64,000 nt of DNA from Pseudonocardiaceae bacterium YIM PH 21723 (GTDB lineage: Bacteria; Actinomycetota; Actinomycetes; Mycobacteriales; Pseudonocardiaceae), in assembly GCA_003600225.1 (NCBI GenBank), contig QZFT01000022.1, positions 62,001-126,000 on the forward strand. The letters are read 5' to 3'. Positions 8,597-16,222 of the stretch are shown here, one piece after another; within the stretch, counting starts at the first letter, position 1; every line of letters begins with the position of its first letter. The position numbers and the translations under genes are program-made. The notes beneath the pieces are model-generated. The model had not been told where the DNA came from. It made no database searches and saw nothing but the letters and a program-made list of their open reading frames with translations.

Positions 8597-9895
8597 ATGC
8601 CGACCCTGCTGGCATTACTGCTCGTCGCGGTACTGAATCCCGCCCTGACGAATCATGAGATCCGGATGCCGTCCGGAGAGGTGGTGCCGAACAGCTACGT
8701 CGTGGTGCTCAAGAAGCCGGGAACCTTCTTGACCAGCCGCTACGGCGTGACCCCCACGCACACCTACACCACGGCGCTGCACGGCTTCGCGATGAAGACC
8801 GACCGCACGACGGCGCAACGGATCGCCAACGACCCGGCCGTCGACTACGTCACCGGCGACAAGATCTTCCGGTTGCAGGACACCCAGACCAATCCGCCGT
8901 CCTGGGGCCTGGACCGGATCGACCAGCGCGCCCTGCCCCTCGATCAGAAGTTCACCTATCCCAACTCGGCCGCGAACGTCACCGCGTACATCCTGGACAC
9001 CGGCCTGCGGACCAGCCACCAGGAGTTCGGCGGCCGGGCCTCCATCGGCACCGACACCGTCGGCGACGGCGGCAACGGCGCCGACTGCCACGGCCACGGC
9101 ACGCACGTCGCGGGCACCGTCGGCGGCAAGACCTACGGCATCGCCAAGGATGTGAAGATCGTCGCCGTGCGGGTGGTCGACTGCATGGGCATCGCCAGTC
9201 TTGCCATGATGACCGGCGGCATCGACTGGGTGACCGCGAACGCCAAGAAGCCCGCGGTGGCCAACTTCAGCATCGGCGCACCGGGCAACGAGTCCACTTT
9301 GGAGAGTGCGATCAGCAAGTCGATCGCCTCCGGGATCACCTACTCCATCGCGGCGGGCAACAGCGGTATCGACGCCTGCCAGTTCACCCCGGCCCGGGTT
9401 CCGGAGGCGCTCACCGTGGGGGCCACTGACAACGCGGACACCAAGCCCAGCTGGTCGGATTTCGGTACCTGCCTGGACATGTTCACCCCCGGTGTGTCCA
9501 TTGTGTCCGTCGGCAAGGCCAGTGACACGGCCAGCGCCACCATGTCCGGCACCTCGATGGCCGCGCCACACGGCACCGGCCTGGCCGCGCTCTACCTGGC
9601 CGCGAATCCCTCGGCCGCCCCGGCGCAGGTGATCAAGGCCCTGATCAACTCGTCGACCTCGGGGATGGTCAACAACCCCGGCGTCGGCTCGCCCAACCGG
9701 CTCGGCTTCGCCACCGCCGACGGTGCCCCGCCGCCGGCGTGCAGCAGCAAGGCGTGGTCGTCCACCGTCTCCTACGTGATCGGTGACCGCGTCACCTACC
9801 AGGCCAAGGAGTGGGAGGCCATCTACTACTCGACGAACGTGCCTCCCGGCTCGGCCAACTCCACCCAGATCTGGAAGCAGATCGCCACCTGCTGA
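8597..9895 (+). CDS. Secreted subtilisin-like protease (S8) with C-terminal chitin-binding-type module
   Basis: 432 residues. A short hydrophobic leader is followed by an I9-type propeptide (NSYVVVLKKPG through AVDYVTGDKI). The S8 catalytic domain has D134 (ILDTGL), H167 (CHGHGTHVAGT), the oxyanion Asn in AAGNSG and S320 (SGTSMAAPH). After a proline linker, the last 50 residues (CSSKAWSSTVSYVIGDRVTY, ending WKQIATC) look like a CBM5/12 module, which commonly binds chitin. This suggests a protease targeted to fungal or arthropod material. AGGAAGGAG precedes the ATG. A 21-bp hairpin begins 10 bp after the stop. Confidence 0.88.
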   Translation: MPTLLALLLVAVLNPALTNHEIRMPSGEVVPNSYVVVLKKPGTFLTSRYGVTPTHTYTTALHGFAMKTDRTTAQRIANDPAVDYVTGDKIFRLQDTQTNPPSWGLDRIDQRALPLDQKFTYPNSAANVTAYILDTGLRTSHQEFGGRASIGTDTVGDGGNGADCHGHGTHVAGTVGGKTYGIAKDVKIVAVRVVDCMGIASLAMMTGGIDWVTANAKKPAVANFSIGAPGNESTLESAISKSIASGITYSIAAGNSGIDACQFTPARVPEALTVGATDNADTKPSWSDFGTCLDMFTPGVSIVSVGKASDTASATMSGTSMAAPHGTGLAALYLAANPSAAPAQVIKALINSSTSGMVNNPGVGSPNRLGFATADGAPPPACSSKAWSSTVSYVIGDRVTYQAKEWEAIYYSTNVPPGSANSTQIWKQIATC

Positions 9896-9905
9896 CCTCG
9901 TGATC

Positions 9906-9957
9906 CCGAAGTTGACGATGTTCGGGGGAGGAACGACCCGAACATCGTCAACTTCGG
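9906..9957. terminator. 21-bp hairpin, GAAGTTG-arm family
   Basis: The arm at 9906-9926 (CCGAAGTTGACGATGTTCGG plus one G) pairs exactly with 9937-9957 across a 10-nt loop. It lies 10 bp after the protease stop and 128 bp before the next gene on the same strand, so it should end the protease transcript. It shares arm sequence with the hairpins at 6668 and 13427. Confidence 0.65.
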
Positions 9958-9982
9958 TACTTCACCGCTGGACGGGATGTGA

Positions 9983-10001
9983 TTAGGCCGACCGAAGGTA
10001 A
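9983..10001. promoter_or_regulatory. Weak iron-box-like sequence upstream of the siderophore genes
   Basis: TTAGGCCGACCGAAGGTAA shares both ends with the IdeR/DmdR box (TTAGGTTAGGCTAACCTAA) but only 11 of 19 positions overall. It sits within a GATTA...TAATC inverted pair (9981-10003), 85 bp before the first siderophore synthetase. Iron control is expected for this gene type, but this site alone is weak evidence. Confidence 0.25.
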
Positions 10002-10085
10002 TCGGAAGATCACCCTCCGGGTGCGGCTCCGGATGCGTAATGTCAGCTGGGCACATCGGGTGGCAGTACGGGTGAAAGGCAGATC

Positions 10086-11780
10086 GTGGCGTTCCTCAAC
10101 CCGGGCGAGCGGCGGTTCGCGCAGCGTTTGAGCCGGTCGGCACCGGATGTGGAACACGAGTTCACCGAGCAGTTGCCGCACGCCCGCAGGCAGGTGCTGG
10201 ACCGCCTCGTCGGCAGCCTGATCCGCGAGGGTCTCGGCCGCCCCGGCCTGCCCACCCGCCCGGTGACCGCCACCGGCCGCCTCGCCGTTTCCGGTCAGGC
10301 CGATCATGATCCCCTCGCCGTCTGGCAGGCCACCGGTCTGCTGCGGGGCGCCGAGGCCACCGAGTTCGCCGCCGACCTCGCCGACGCCGTCTGCCAGACC
10401 GCGATCGCCCGGGTCGGTGCGCAGCGCCGGAAGGCGCAGATCACCGCCCCCAGTTCGCTGGCCTGGGCCATGGCAGGAGAACCCAGCCCGCTCGCGTTCT
10501 TCGAGCAGTGGGTGATCGACGGGCATCCCCAGCACTGGGCGGCCAAGGGCCGTCGCGGCCTCACCGCCGAGCAGGCCCTGCGCTACGCCCCGGAGTGGGG
10601 CGTGGCCTTCGACGCGCCGCTGGTGGCGATCGACACCGACCTGGTCGCCGGTGGCGGCGTGACCCGCATCCTGGCCGACGAGCACCCGGAACTGCTGGAC
10701 AAGGCCCGCACCGAACTGCGGGAACGCGGCCTCGACCCGCTGGACTACGAGATCATCCCCGCGCATCCGTGGCAGGCCGAACAGGCGCTGCCCAGCCGGT
10801 TCGCCGCCGACATCGCCGCCACCCGGATCGTCCCGCTGCACGTCGGCATCCCCGCGCGGCCGCTGATGTCCTTCCGCACCCTCGCCCCGGTGCCCACCGC
10901 GAACACGCCGTTCCCCAGCCACCTGAAGACCGCCATCGACCTGCGGCTGACCATGGCCGTGCGGCAGGTGTCCACCAACGCCGCCGTCAACGGCCCGCCG
11001 CTGACCGCCTTACTCACCGAGATCCTCGACCGGGAATCCGGCTACGGCGGGCTGCTGTCCGTGCAACGGGAGACCGCGGGCGCGGCATATGTGCAGGCAG
11101 GCGGCTCGCTGGGCACCGTGGTGCGGGCGAATCCCGAAGCCGGGCTGGCGCCCGGTGAACTGGTGCTGCCGGTCGCCGCGCTCTACTCCGAGTCCCCGGT
11201 ATCCGGCGAACCGATCATCGCCGAGGCCCTGGACGAGATCGGCGGAACCCGGGCGCAGGCTGCGGTGCGGTTCGCCGAGCAGTACGCGCGGCTGGTGCTG
11301 CCGCTGCTGCGCCTGCTCACCGACTACGGCGTCGCCCTGGAACCCCATCCGCAGAACACCCTGGTCGTGCTGAAGGGCGGCCTGCCGCAGCGGTTGATCG
11401 TCCGGGACTTCGGTGGCCTGCGGGTACTGCCCGAGCGGCTGGCCGCCCGGGGCCTGGACGTGCGGCTGCGTGACGGGTCCGCGGTGCTGGCCGCGGGCGA
11501 CTGGGAACTGCGCGGCAAGCTGTTCTACTCGCTGATCACCAACCACCTCGGCGAGGTGCTCGCCGCGCTCGGCACGGCGGGTGGGGTCGAGCCCGCGCTG
11601 CTGTGGGCGCCGATCCGCGCGGTGGTGGACGAGCTGCCGGAGGGACCGGATCGGCAGTCGCTGCGCACCGAACCGTTGCCGGTCAAGGCCTTCCTGCGGA
11701 TGCGCCGGGCCGGCCTGGTCACGGATTCGATCTACGTGCCGGGGCCGAATCCGCTGGGAGACCTCGGATGCCGGTCCTGA
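10086..11780 (+). CDS. IucA/IucC-family (NIS) siderophore synthetase, first of pair
   Basis: 564 residues from a GTG preceded by AAAGG. NRPS-independent siderophore synthetases adenylate a carboxylate, usually of citrate or succinate, and condense it with an amine or hydroxylamine. Family marks are IIPAHPWQAEQ in the middle, the serine/threonine-rich SFRTLAPVPTANTPF region, EPHPQNTLVVL near residue 418 and the RDFGGLRVL segment. A C-terminal FhuF-like tail is present, with LRMRRAGL. It overlaps the next synthetase by 13 bp, implying translational coupling. The operon shows no amine hydroxylase, acyltransferase, decarboxylase or exporter, so substrates must come from elsewhere. Confidence 0.88.
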   Translation: MAFLNPGERRFAQRLSRSAPDVEHEFTEQLPHARRQVLDRLVGSLIREGLGRPGLPTRPVTATGRLAVSGQADHDPLAVWQATGLLRGAEATEFAADLADAVCQTAIARVGAQRRKAQITAPSSLAWAMAGEPSPLAFFEQWVIDGHPQHWAAKGRRGLTAEQALRYAPEWGVAFDAPLVAIDTDLVAGGGVTRILADEHPELLDKARTELRERGLDPLDYEIIPAHPWQAEQALPSRFAADIAATRIVPLHVGIPARPLMSFRTLAPVPTANTPFPSHLKTAIDLRLTMAVRQVSTNAAVNGPPLTALLTEILDRESGYGGLLSVQRETAGAAYVQAGGSLGTVVRANPEAGLAPGELVLPVAALYSESPVSGEPIIAEALDEIGGTRAQAAVRFAEQYARLVLPLLRLLTDYGVALEPHPQNTLVVLKGGLPQRLIVRDFGGLRVLPERLAARGLDVRLRDGSAVLAAGDWELRGKLFYSLITNHLGEVLAALGTAGGVEPALLWAPIRAVVDELPEGPDRQSLRTEPLPVKAFLRMRRAGLVTDSIYVPGPNPLGDLGCRS

Positions 11781-13414
11781 CGCCCGCCGAGGCGGACACC
11801 CTGGCGTTCCTGGAAACCGATCAACCCGCTCTCGTCGACCGGTACCTGGCCGCGCTGCGGCCCGCCCGCCGCCGCACCCTCGGCCTGCTCACCGCCGCGC
11901 TGCTGCGGGAGGGCCTGGTCCCGGTGGACCCCGCGGGCGACATCGCGTTGCCGGACGGCCCGCTGCGGGTGCGGATCGACGGCGAACACGCCTTCGGCCG
12001 GCCACAGATCGGCGCGGTGCTGGCCGACGACCGGGAGCTGGAGCACCCGGCCGAGCTGCTGGCGCTGCTGATCAAGGCGGGGGTCGGCGGCGGCAGGCGC
12101 TGGGAGGACCTGGCCACCGAGCTGAGCGAGTCGGTGGCGAACCTGGCCATGTCGTACGCCTGCGTCGCGGATCGCCCGGTGCGATCGGATCTGCCGCACC
12201 TGCAGTTCGACCGGCTGTGCGCGGAGGGCCACAACATCCACCCGTGTGGCCGGGCCCGGGGTGGCATGCGCCCGGCGGAGAGCTTCCGGTACGCGGGCGA
12301 ATGCGCCGGTGACGTGCGGCTCGCGGTGGTCGCGGTGCGCCTCGATCACCTGTCCAGCACCGAGGTCGGCGACCTGGTGCGGACCGTCTACCCGGAGATC
12401 GTCGTCCCGCCGGGCTACGGCCTGGTGCTGGTGCACCCGTGGCAGCTGGAACACGTCATCCCCGCCGGTTACGCGGCGGAGCTGGCCGGCGGCACGATCC
12501 GGGTACTGGATTTCCGGATCCGGAGCACGCCGACCGTCTCGCTGCGCACCGTGGTCACCGATCGTGGCCTGGTGGTGAAGACCGCCCTCGATCTGCTGAT
12601 CACCACCAGCCGGCGCAGCATCTCCCCGGCGACCACGTACAACACCCCGCGGCTCGGCCTGCTGCTGCGCTCGCTGATCGAGGCCGATCCGGAACTCGCC
12701 TCCCGCGCGCAGGTGGTGCGCGAGGTGGCGGGCGCTTGCTTCAGGCCGGAGACAGGTTGGGCGGGCCGCAACCTGTCCACCGTGCTCCGCGAGGACCCAT
12801 CTCGGTTCACGGCCGACGGGGAGACCGCGGTGACCGGCTGCGCCCTGTACGCGGACGGCGTGCTGGCGGTGCTGATCGGCGACCGGGATCCCCTGGATGT
12901 GCTGGCCGAGTATGCCGCGCTGCTACTGCCCGTGGTGCTCACCTTCCTCACCGGGCACGGCATCGGGCTGGAGGCGCACCTGCAGAACACCGTGGTGGTG
13001 TGGCGGGACGGCAGGCCGGTGCGGCTGCTGCTGCGCGACCTGGCCGGGATCCGGATCGACCGGACGCGCTTCGCCGGTGACTTCGAGCCGCACCCGGACT
13101 CGATCATCGTGGTGGACGGTCCGCAGGGAGCCAGGCACAAGGCGTTCTACTGCGCGTTGCAGGCGAACCTGGCCGAGGTGATCAGCACGATGGTCGCCGA
13201 GTTCGGGGTCGCCGAGTCCGACTGCTGGGACCTCGTCCGGGCCGAGGCCCACCGGGTGTTCGACCGGTTGGAGACGCGGTGGCCGGACCGGGCGATACCG
13301 GACCGGGCGGCGATGTTCGCGCCGACACTGGGGCAGAAGTCCTTCCTGCGGATGCGCCTGCACCCCGGAACCGGCGACGCCTACATCCAGGTGCCCAACC
13401 CGCTGCACTCCTGA
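11768..13414 (+). CDS. IucA/IucC-family (NIS) siderophore synthetase, second of pair
   Basis: 548 residues. The ATG at 11768 lies inside the end of the preceding synthetase; earlier in-frame starts would only extend across that gene. It shows VLVHPWQLEHV, the conserved SLRTVVTDRGLVVKTALDLL stretch (the SxRT and KT positions), LEAHLQNTVVVW, and RDLAGIRIDR, then the C-terminal KSFLRMRLHPG tail. It is clearly paralogous to its neighbour but diverged, as in pathways where two synthetases act on successive carboxylates of citrate or on two amines. The product cannot be assigned from two synthetases alone. Confidence 0.88.
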   Translation: MPVLTPAEADTLAFLETDQPALVDRYLAALRPARRRTLGLLTAALLREGLVPVDPAGDIALPDGPLRVRIDGEHAFGRPQIGAVLADDRELEHPAELLALLIKAGVGGGRRWEDLATELSESVANLAMSYACVADRPVRSDLPHLQFDRLCAEGHNIHPCGRARGGMRPAESFRYAGECAGDVRLAVVAVRLDHLSSTEVGDLVRTVYPEIVVPPGYGLVLVHPWQLEHVIPAGYAAELAGGTIRVLDFRIRSTPTVSLRTVVTDRGLVVKTALDLLITTSRRSISPATTYNTPRLGLLLRSLIEADPELASRAQVVREVAGACFRPETGWAGRNLSTVLREDPSRFTADGETAVTGCALYADGVLAVLIGDRDPLDVLAEYAALLLPVVLTFLTGHGIGLEAHLQNTVVVWRDGRPVRLLLRDLAGIRIDRTRFAGDFEPHPDSIIVVDGPQGARHKAFYCALQANLAEVISTMVAEFGVAESDCWDLVRAEAHRVFDRLETRWPDRAIPDRAAMFAPTLGQKSFLRMRLHPGTGDAYIQVPNPLHS

Positions 13415-13426
13415 GCTCACCGTGGT

Positions 13427-13483
13427 TCCGAAGTTGACGATGTTCGCGGCGAGGAACGAGCCCCGAACATCGTCAACTTCGGA
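13427..13483. terminator. 20-bp hairpin, GAAGTTG-arm family, overlapping the LysR stop
   Basis: TCCGAAGTTGACGATGTTCG (13427-13446) pairs exactly with 13464-13483 over a 17-nt loop, between the converging siderophore and LysR genes. The TGA stop of the LysR gene lies inside the right arm, whose complement reads GAAGTTGACG, so the hairpin and the last codons share sequence. Confidence 0.65.
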
Positions 13484-14342
13484 GCTGATCGGGTTCCGGG
13501 GTGGCCAGGGCGAGGCGGAGGAACTGCTGGGCGGGTGGCGTGGGGGCCGACCGGGTCCGCAGCACGGCCGACTCGACGACCGGCGTGTGCTGGCGCAGCG
13601 GCCGCAGGTCCACCTCGGGATGCGGCCGGCAGGCGGAGGCGGGCAGCAGCGTGACGCCCAGCCCGGCCGCGACCAGGTCGATGGCCGTCTGGGCCTGGCC
13701 CACCTCGACGATCGGCGATCCACCGGCGGCCCGCACATGATCACCGAGCGGACCCGACGGGCAGAAGAACACCGACCCGCCCAACCCTGTGAGGTCGACC
13801 CGATCCGCCCACGCGGGGGAGCGGGGGACGGCGGCCAGCAGCGGCTCCCGGTGCACCACGGCCACATCCAGGTCGGCCCACGGTGGCCGGCCCGGCGGCA
13901 GGTGCAGCAGCCCCAGATCCACCCGGCCGGACCGGACGCGTTCGACGACCCCGTCGGCCGGGCACTCCGCGTAGTCGATGCGCACGCCGGGGCGATCCCG
14001 GTGGTAGTCGCGCAGCAGCGGGGCCAGCAGGCCGGGCATCGACTCCGGGGTGAAGGCCACCGACAGCGTCCCGATGCGTCCCTCGCCCACCCGGCGCACC
14101 GCGTCGGCCGCCTGGTCCACGTCGGCGAGCAACCTGCGGGCCTGGCTCAGCAACTGGGTGCCCGCCTCCGTGAGATCCACCCCGCGACGATGTCTGACCA
14201 GCAGCGGAACCCCCAGTTCCGCTTCGAGTCGCGCCAGTTGGGCACTCAACGGAGGCTGGGTGAGATGCAGCCGGGTGGCGGCCCGGGTGACCGATCGTTC
14301 CTCGGCGACCACCACGAAGTACCGCAGCTGACGCAGGTCCAT
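13473..14342 (-). CDS. LysR-family transcriptional regulator, probably of the hydroxyquinol operon
   Basis: 289 residues. The N-terminal winged helix-turn-helix is typical: MDLRQLRYFVVVAEERSVTR, then TRLHLTQPPLSAQLARLEAE. The effector domain resembles the CatM/BenM/ClcR group, which regulates intradiol ring-cleavage pathways in response to muconates or aromatic acids. It is divergently transcribed from the maleylacetate reductase gene with 72 bp between the start codons, the usual arrangement for an activator of the neighbouring catabolic operon. Its last codons run into a hairpin shared with the siderophore operon. Confidence 0.88.
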   Translation of the reverse strand: MDLRQLRYFVVVAEERSVTRAATRLHLTQPPLSAQLARLEAELGVPLLVRHRRGVDLTEAGTQLLSQARRLLADVDQAADAVRRVGEGRIGTLSVAFTPESMPGLLAPLLRDYHRDRPGVRIDYAECPADGVVERVRSGRVDLGLLHLPPGRPPWADLDVAVVHREPLLAAVPRSPAWADRVDLTGLGGSVFFCPSGPLGDHVRAAGGSPIVEVGQAQTAIDLVAAGLGVTLLPASACRPHPEVDLRPLRQHTPVVESAVLRTRSAPTPPAQQFLRLALATPEPDQLRS

Positions 14343-14351
14343 GGTTTTGAG

Positions 14352-14392
14352 TATGGCTGACCCGACAAACGCGTATTGGACATATGGCTCAC
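14352..14392. promoter_or_regulatory. Direct-repeat half sites between the LysR gene and catabolic operon
   Basis: TATGGCTGAC (14352-14361) and TATGGCTCAC (14383-14392) are near-identical direct repeats 31 bp apart, about three helical turns, in the 72-bp divergent gap. They are plausible contacts for the LysR tetramer at both promoters; no canonical symmetric T-N11-A box stands out. Confidence 0.35.
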
Positions 14393-14414
14393 GCCGCAGC
14401 ACAGTGAGGTAGTG

Positions 14415-15416
14415 ATGCACTTCACCTACGACGCCCTCCCCGGGCGCATCGTGTTCGGGCCGGGTACCGCCCGCACCGCCCTGGCCGCGGAGATCGACCG
14501 GCTCGGCGCCGAGCGGGTGCTGGTGATTGCCACCGGCGACCGGAGCCCGATCACCGACCCGATCTCCGGCAGGATCACCGCGACCTTCACCGAGGTGCGA
14601 CCACACGTGCCGGTGGAGGTCGCCGAACAGGCCAGGAAGGCCGCCGAGGGCGCCGACGCGCTGCTCTGCATCGGCGGCGGATCGGCCACCGGGACCGCCA
14701 AGGCCGTCGCGCTGACCACCGGGCTGCCGATCATCGCGGTGCCCACCACCTACGCCGGCTCCGAGGTCACCCCGGTCTGGGGGATGACCGAGGGGTCCCG
14801 CAAGACCACCGGCACCGATCGCCGGGTGCTGCCCGGCGTGGTCGTCTACGACCCGGAACTCACCGCGACGCTGCCCGCCGAACTGGCCGCGGCCAGCGGG
14901 CTCAACGCGATGGCGCACTGCGTGGAGGCCTTCTGGGCGGCCGGTCGCAATCCACTGTCCTCTGTGGTCGCACAGGAGGGAATCCGGGCGCTGGCAACCG
15001 GATTGGCCGAGAACGACCCGGAGAACCTGCTGTACGGGGCCTACTTGGCGGGAGCCGGGTTCGCGGTGACCGGCGGCGGCCTGCACCACAGGATCTGCCA
15101 CGCGCTGGGCGGCGCCTACAACCTGCCGCACGCCCAGACCCACGCCATCGTGCTGCCGCACGTGCTCGCCTTCAACGCTCCCGCCGCACCCGATGCTGCC
15201 GCGCGCATCGGCCAGGCACTCGGCACCGAGGATCCGGTGGCCGGATTACAGGACCTGGCAACGGAATTGGGCATTCCGAAAGGCCTCACAGCGCTCGGTC
15301 TGCGAGAAGATCAACTGGACGAGGCCGTCGGCCTGATCACCGTGCCCGCGGAGAACCCCCGTCCGGTGAGCAAAGCCGAACTGCGAGAACTACTGCATGC
15401 CGCCTGGGAGGGCTGA
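14415..15416 (+). CDS. Maleylacetate reductase (iron-containing alcohol dehydrogenase family)
   Basis: 333 residues, usual for the family; the ATG at 14415 has GTGAGGT upstream. It reduces maleylacetate to 3-oxoadipate with NAD(P)H. Visible motifs are the nucleotide-binding CIGGGSATGTAKAVAL, the conserved PTTYAGSEVTP, and metal-region histidines in MAHCVEAFWAAG, GGGLHHRICHALGG and PHAQTHAIVLPH. It is first in a three-gene operon whose second gene makes maleylacetate from hydroxyquinol. Its stop overlaps the next start in TGATG. Confidence 0.92.
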   Translation: MHFTYDALPGRIVFGPGTARTALAAEIDRLGAERVLVIATGDRSPITDPISGRITATFTEVRPHVPVEVAEQARKAAEGADALLCIGGGSATGTAKAVALTTGLPIIAVPTTYAGSEVTPVWGMTEGSRKTTGTDRRVLPGVVVYDPELTATLPAELAAASGLNAMAHCVEAFWAAGRNPLSSVVAQEGIRALATGLAENDPENLLYGAYLAGAGFAVTGGGLHHRICHALGGAYNLPHAQTHAIVLPHVLAFNAPAAPDAAARIGQALGTEDPVAGLQDLATELGIPKGLTALGLREDQLDEAVGLITVPAENPRPVSKAELRELLHAAWEG

Positions 15417-16222
15417 TGACGGTCACCGACGAGGTACTCGAGAGCTTCGCGCACGCCAAGGACGAACGGTTCCGCGAGGTCATGCGGAGCCTGGTGAAAC
15501 ACCTCCACGCTTTCGCCTCCGAAGTCCGGATCACCGAGGCGGAATGGCTCGCGGGCATCGAGTTCCTCACCCGCACCGGGCACATCACCGACGACAAGCG
15601 GCAGGAGTTCATCCTGCTGTCCGATGTACTCGGCCTGTCCATGCTCACCGTCGGGCTGAACGAACCCAGCCAGCCCGGCGTCACCGAGTCCACCGTCTTC
15701 GGACCGTTCTTTGTGGACGGAGCCCCGGAGATCCAGCAGGGCGGCACCATCGCCGAGGGCGTCAAGGGCACGCCCTGCGAGGTGAGCGGCACCGTGCGGA
15801 ACGTGCGCGGCGAACCGATCGCCGGCGCCCGGCTCGACGTGTGGGAGGCGGATGAGGACGGCTACTACGACGTGCAGTACTCCGGGGATCGGATGGCGGG
15901 CCGGGCCTGGCTGCGCAGCGACGCGGACGGCCGCTACCACTTCTGGTCCGTGGTGCCCGCCTCGTACCCGATTCCGCACGACGGCCCGGTCGGCGAACTC
16001 ATGGAGCGCGCCGGTCGTAGTCCCATGCGACCGGCGCACGTGCACTTCAAGGTCACGGCGCCCGGTTACCGGACCCTGATCACCCACGTCTTCCTGGCGG
16101 GAGACGCGCACCTGAAGGACGACGCCGTGTTCGGTGTGAAGGACAGTTTGATCGCGCAGGTCGAGGACCGCGACGGAACGCCGCACCTCACCTTCGACAT
16201 CGTCTTGGGGGACGACCAGTGA
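15416..16222 (+). CDS. Hydroxyquinol 1,2-dioxygenase-like intradiol dioxygenase
   Basis: 268 residues. Fe(III) intradiol enzymes open the catechol ring between the hydroxyls; hydroxyquinol 1,2-dioxygenases give maleylacetate. The N-terminal helical dimerisation domain (about 1-100) is followed by the beta-sandwich. Iron ligands are visible as the tyrosines in DEDGYYDVQYSG and RYHFWSVVPASYPIPHDGP and the histidines in RPAHVHFKV. The neighbours, a phenol monooxygenase and a maleylacetate reductase, favour hydroxyquinol over catechol or chlorocatechol. Overlaps at both ends (TGATG and GTGA) indicate a single coupled operon. Confidence 0.9.
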   Translation: MTVTDEVLESFAHAKDERFREVMRSLVKHLHAFASEVRITEAEWLAGIEFLTRTGHITDDKRQEFILLSDVLGLSMLTVGLNEPSQPGVTESTVFGPFFVDGAPEIQQGGTIAEGVKGTPCEVSGTVRNVRGEPIAGARLDVWEADEDGYYDVQYSGDRMAGRAWLRSDADGRYHFWSVVPASYPIPHDGPVGELMERAGRSPMRPAHVHFKVTAPGYRTLITHVFLAGDAHLKDDAVFGVKDSLIAQVEDRDGTPHLTFDIVLGDDQ

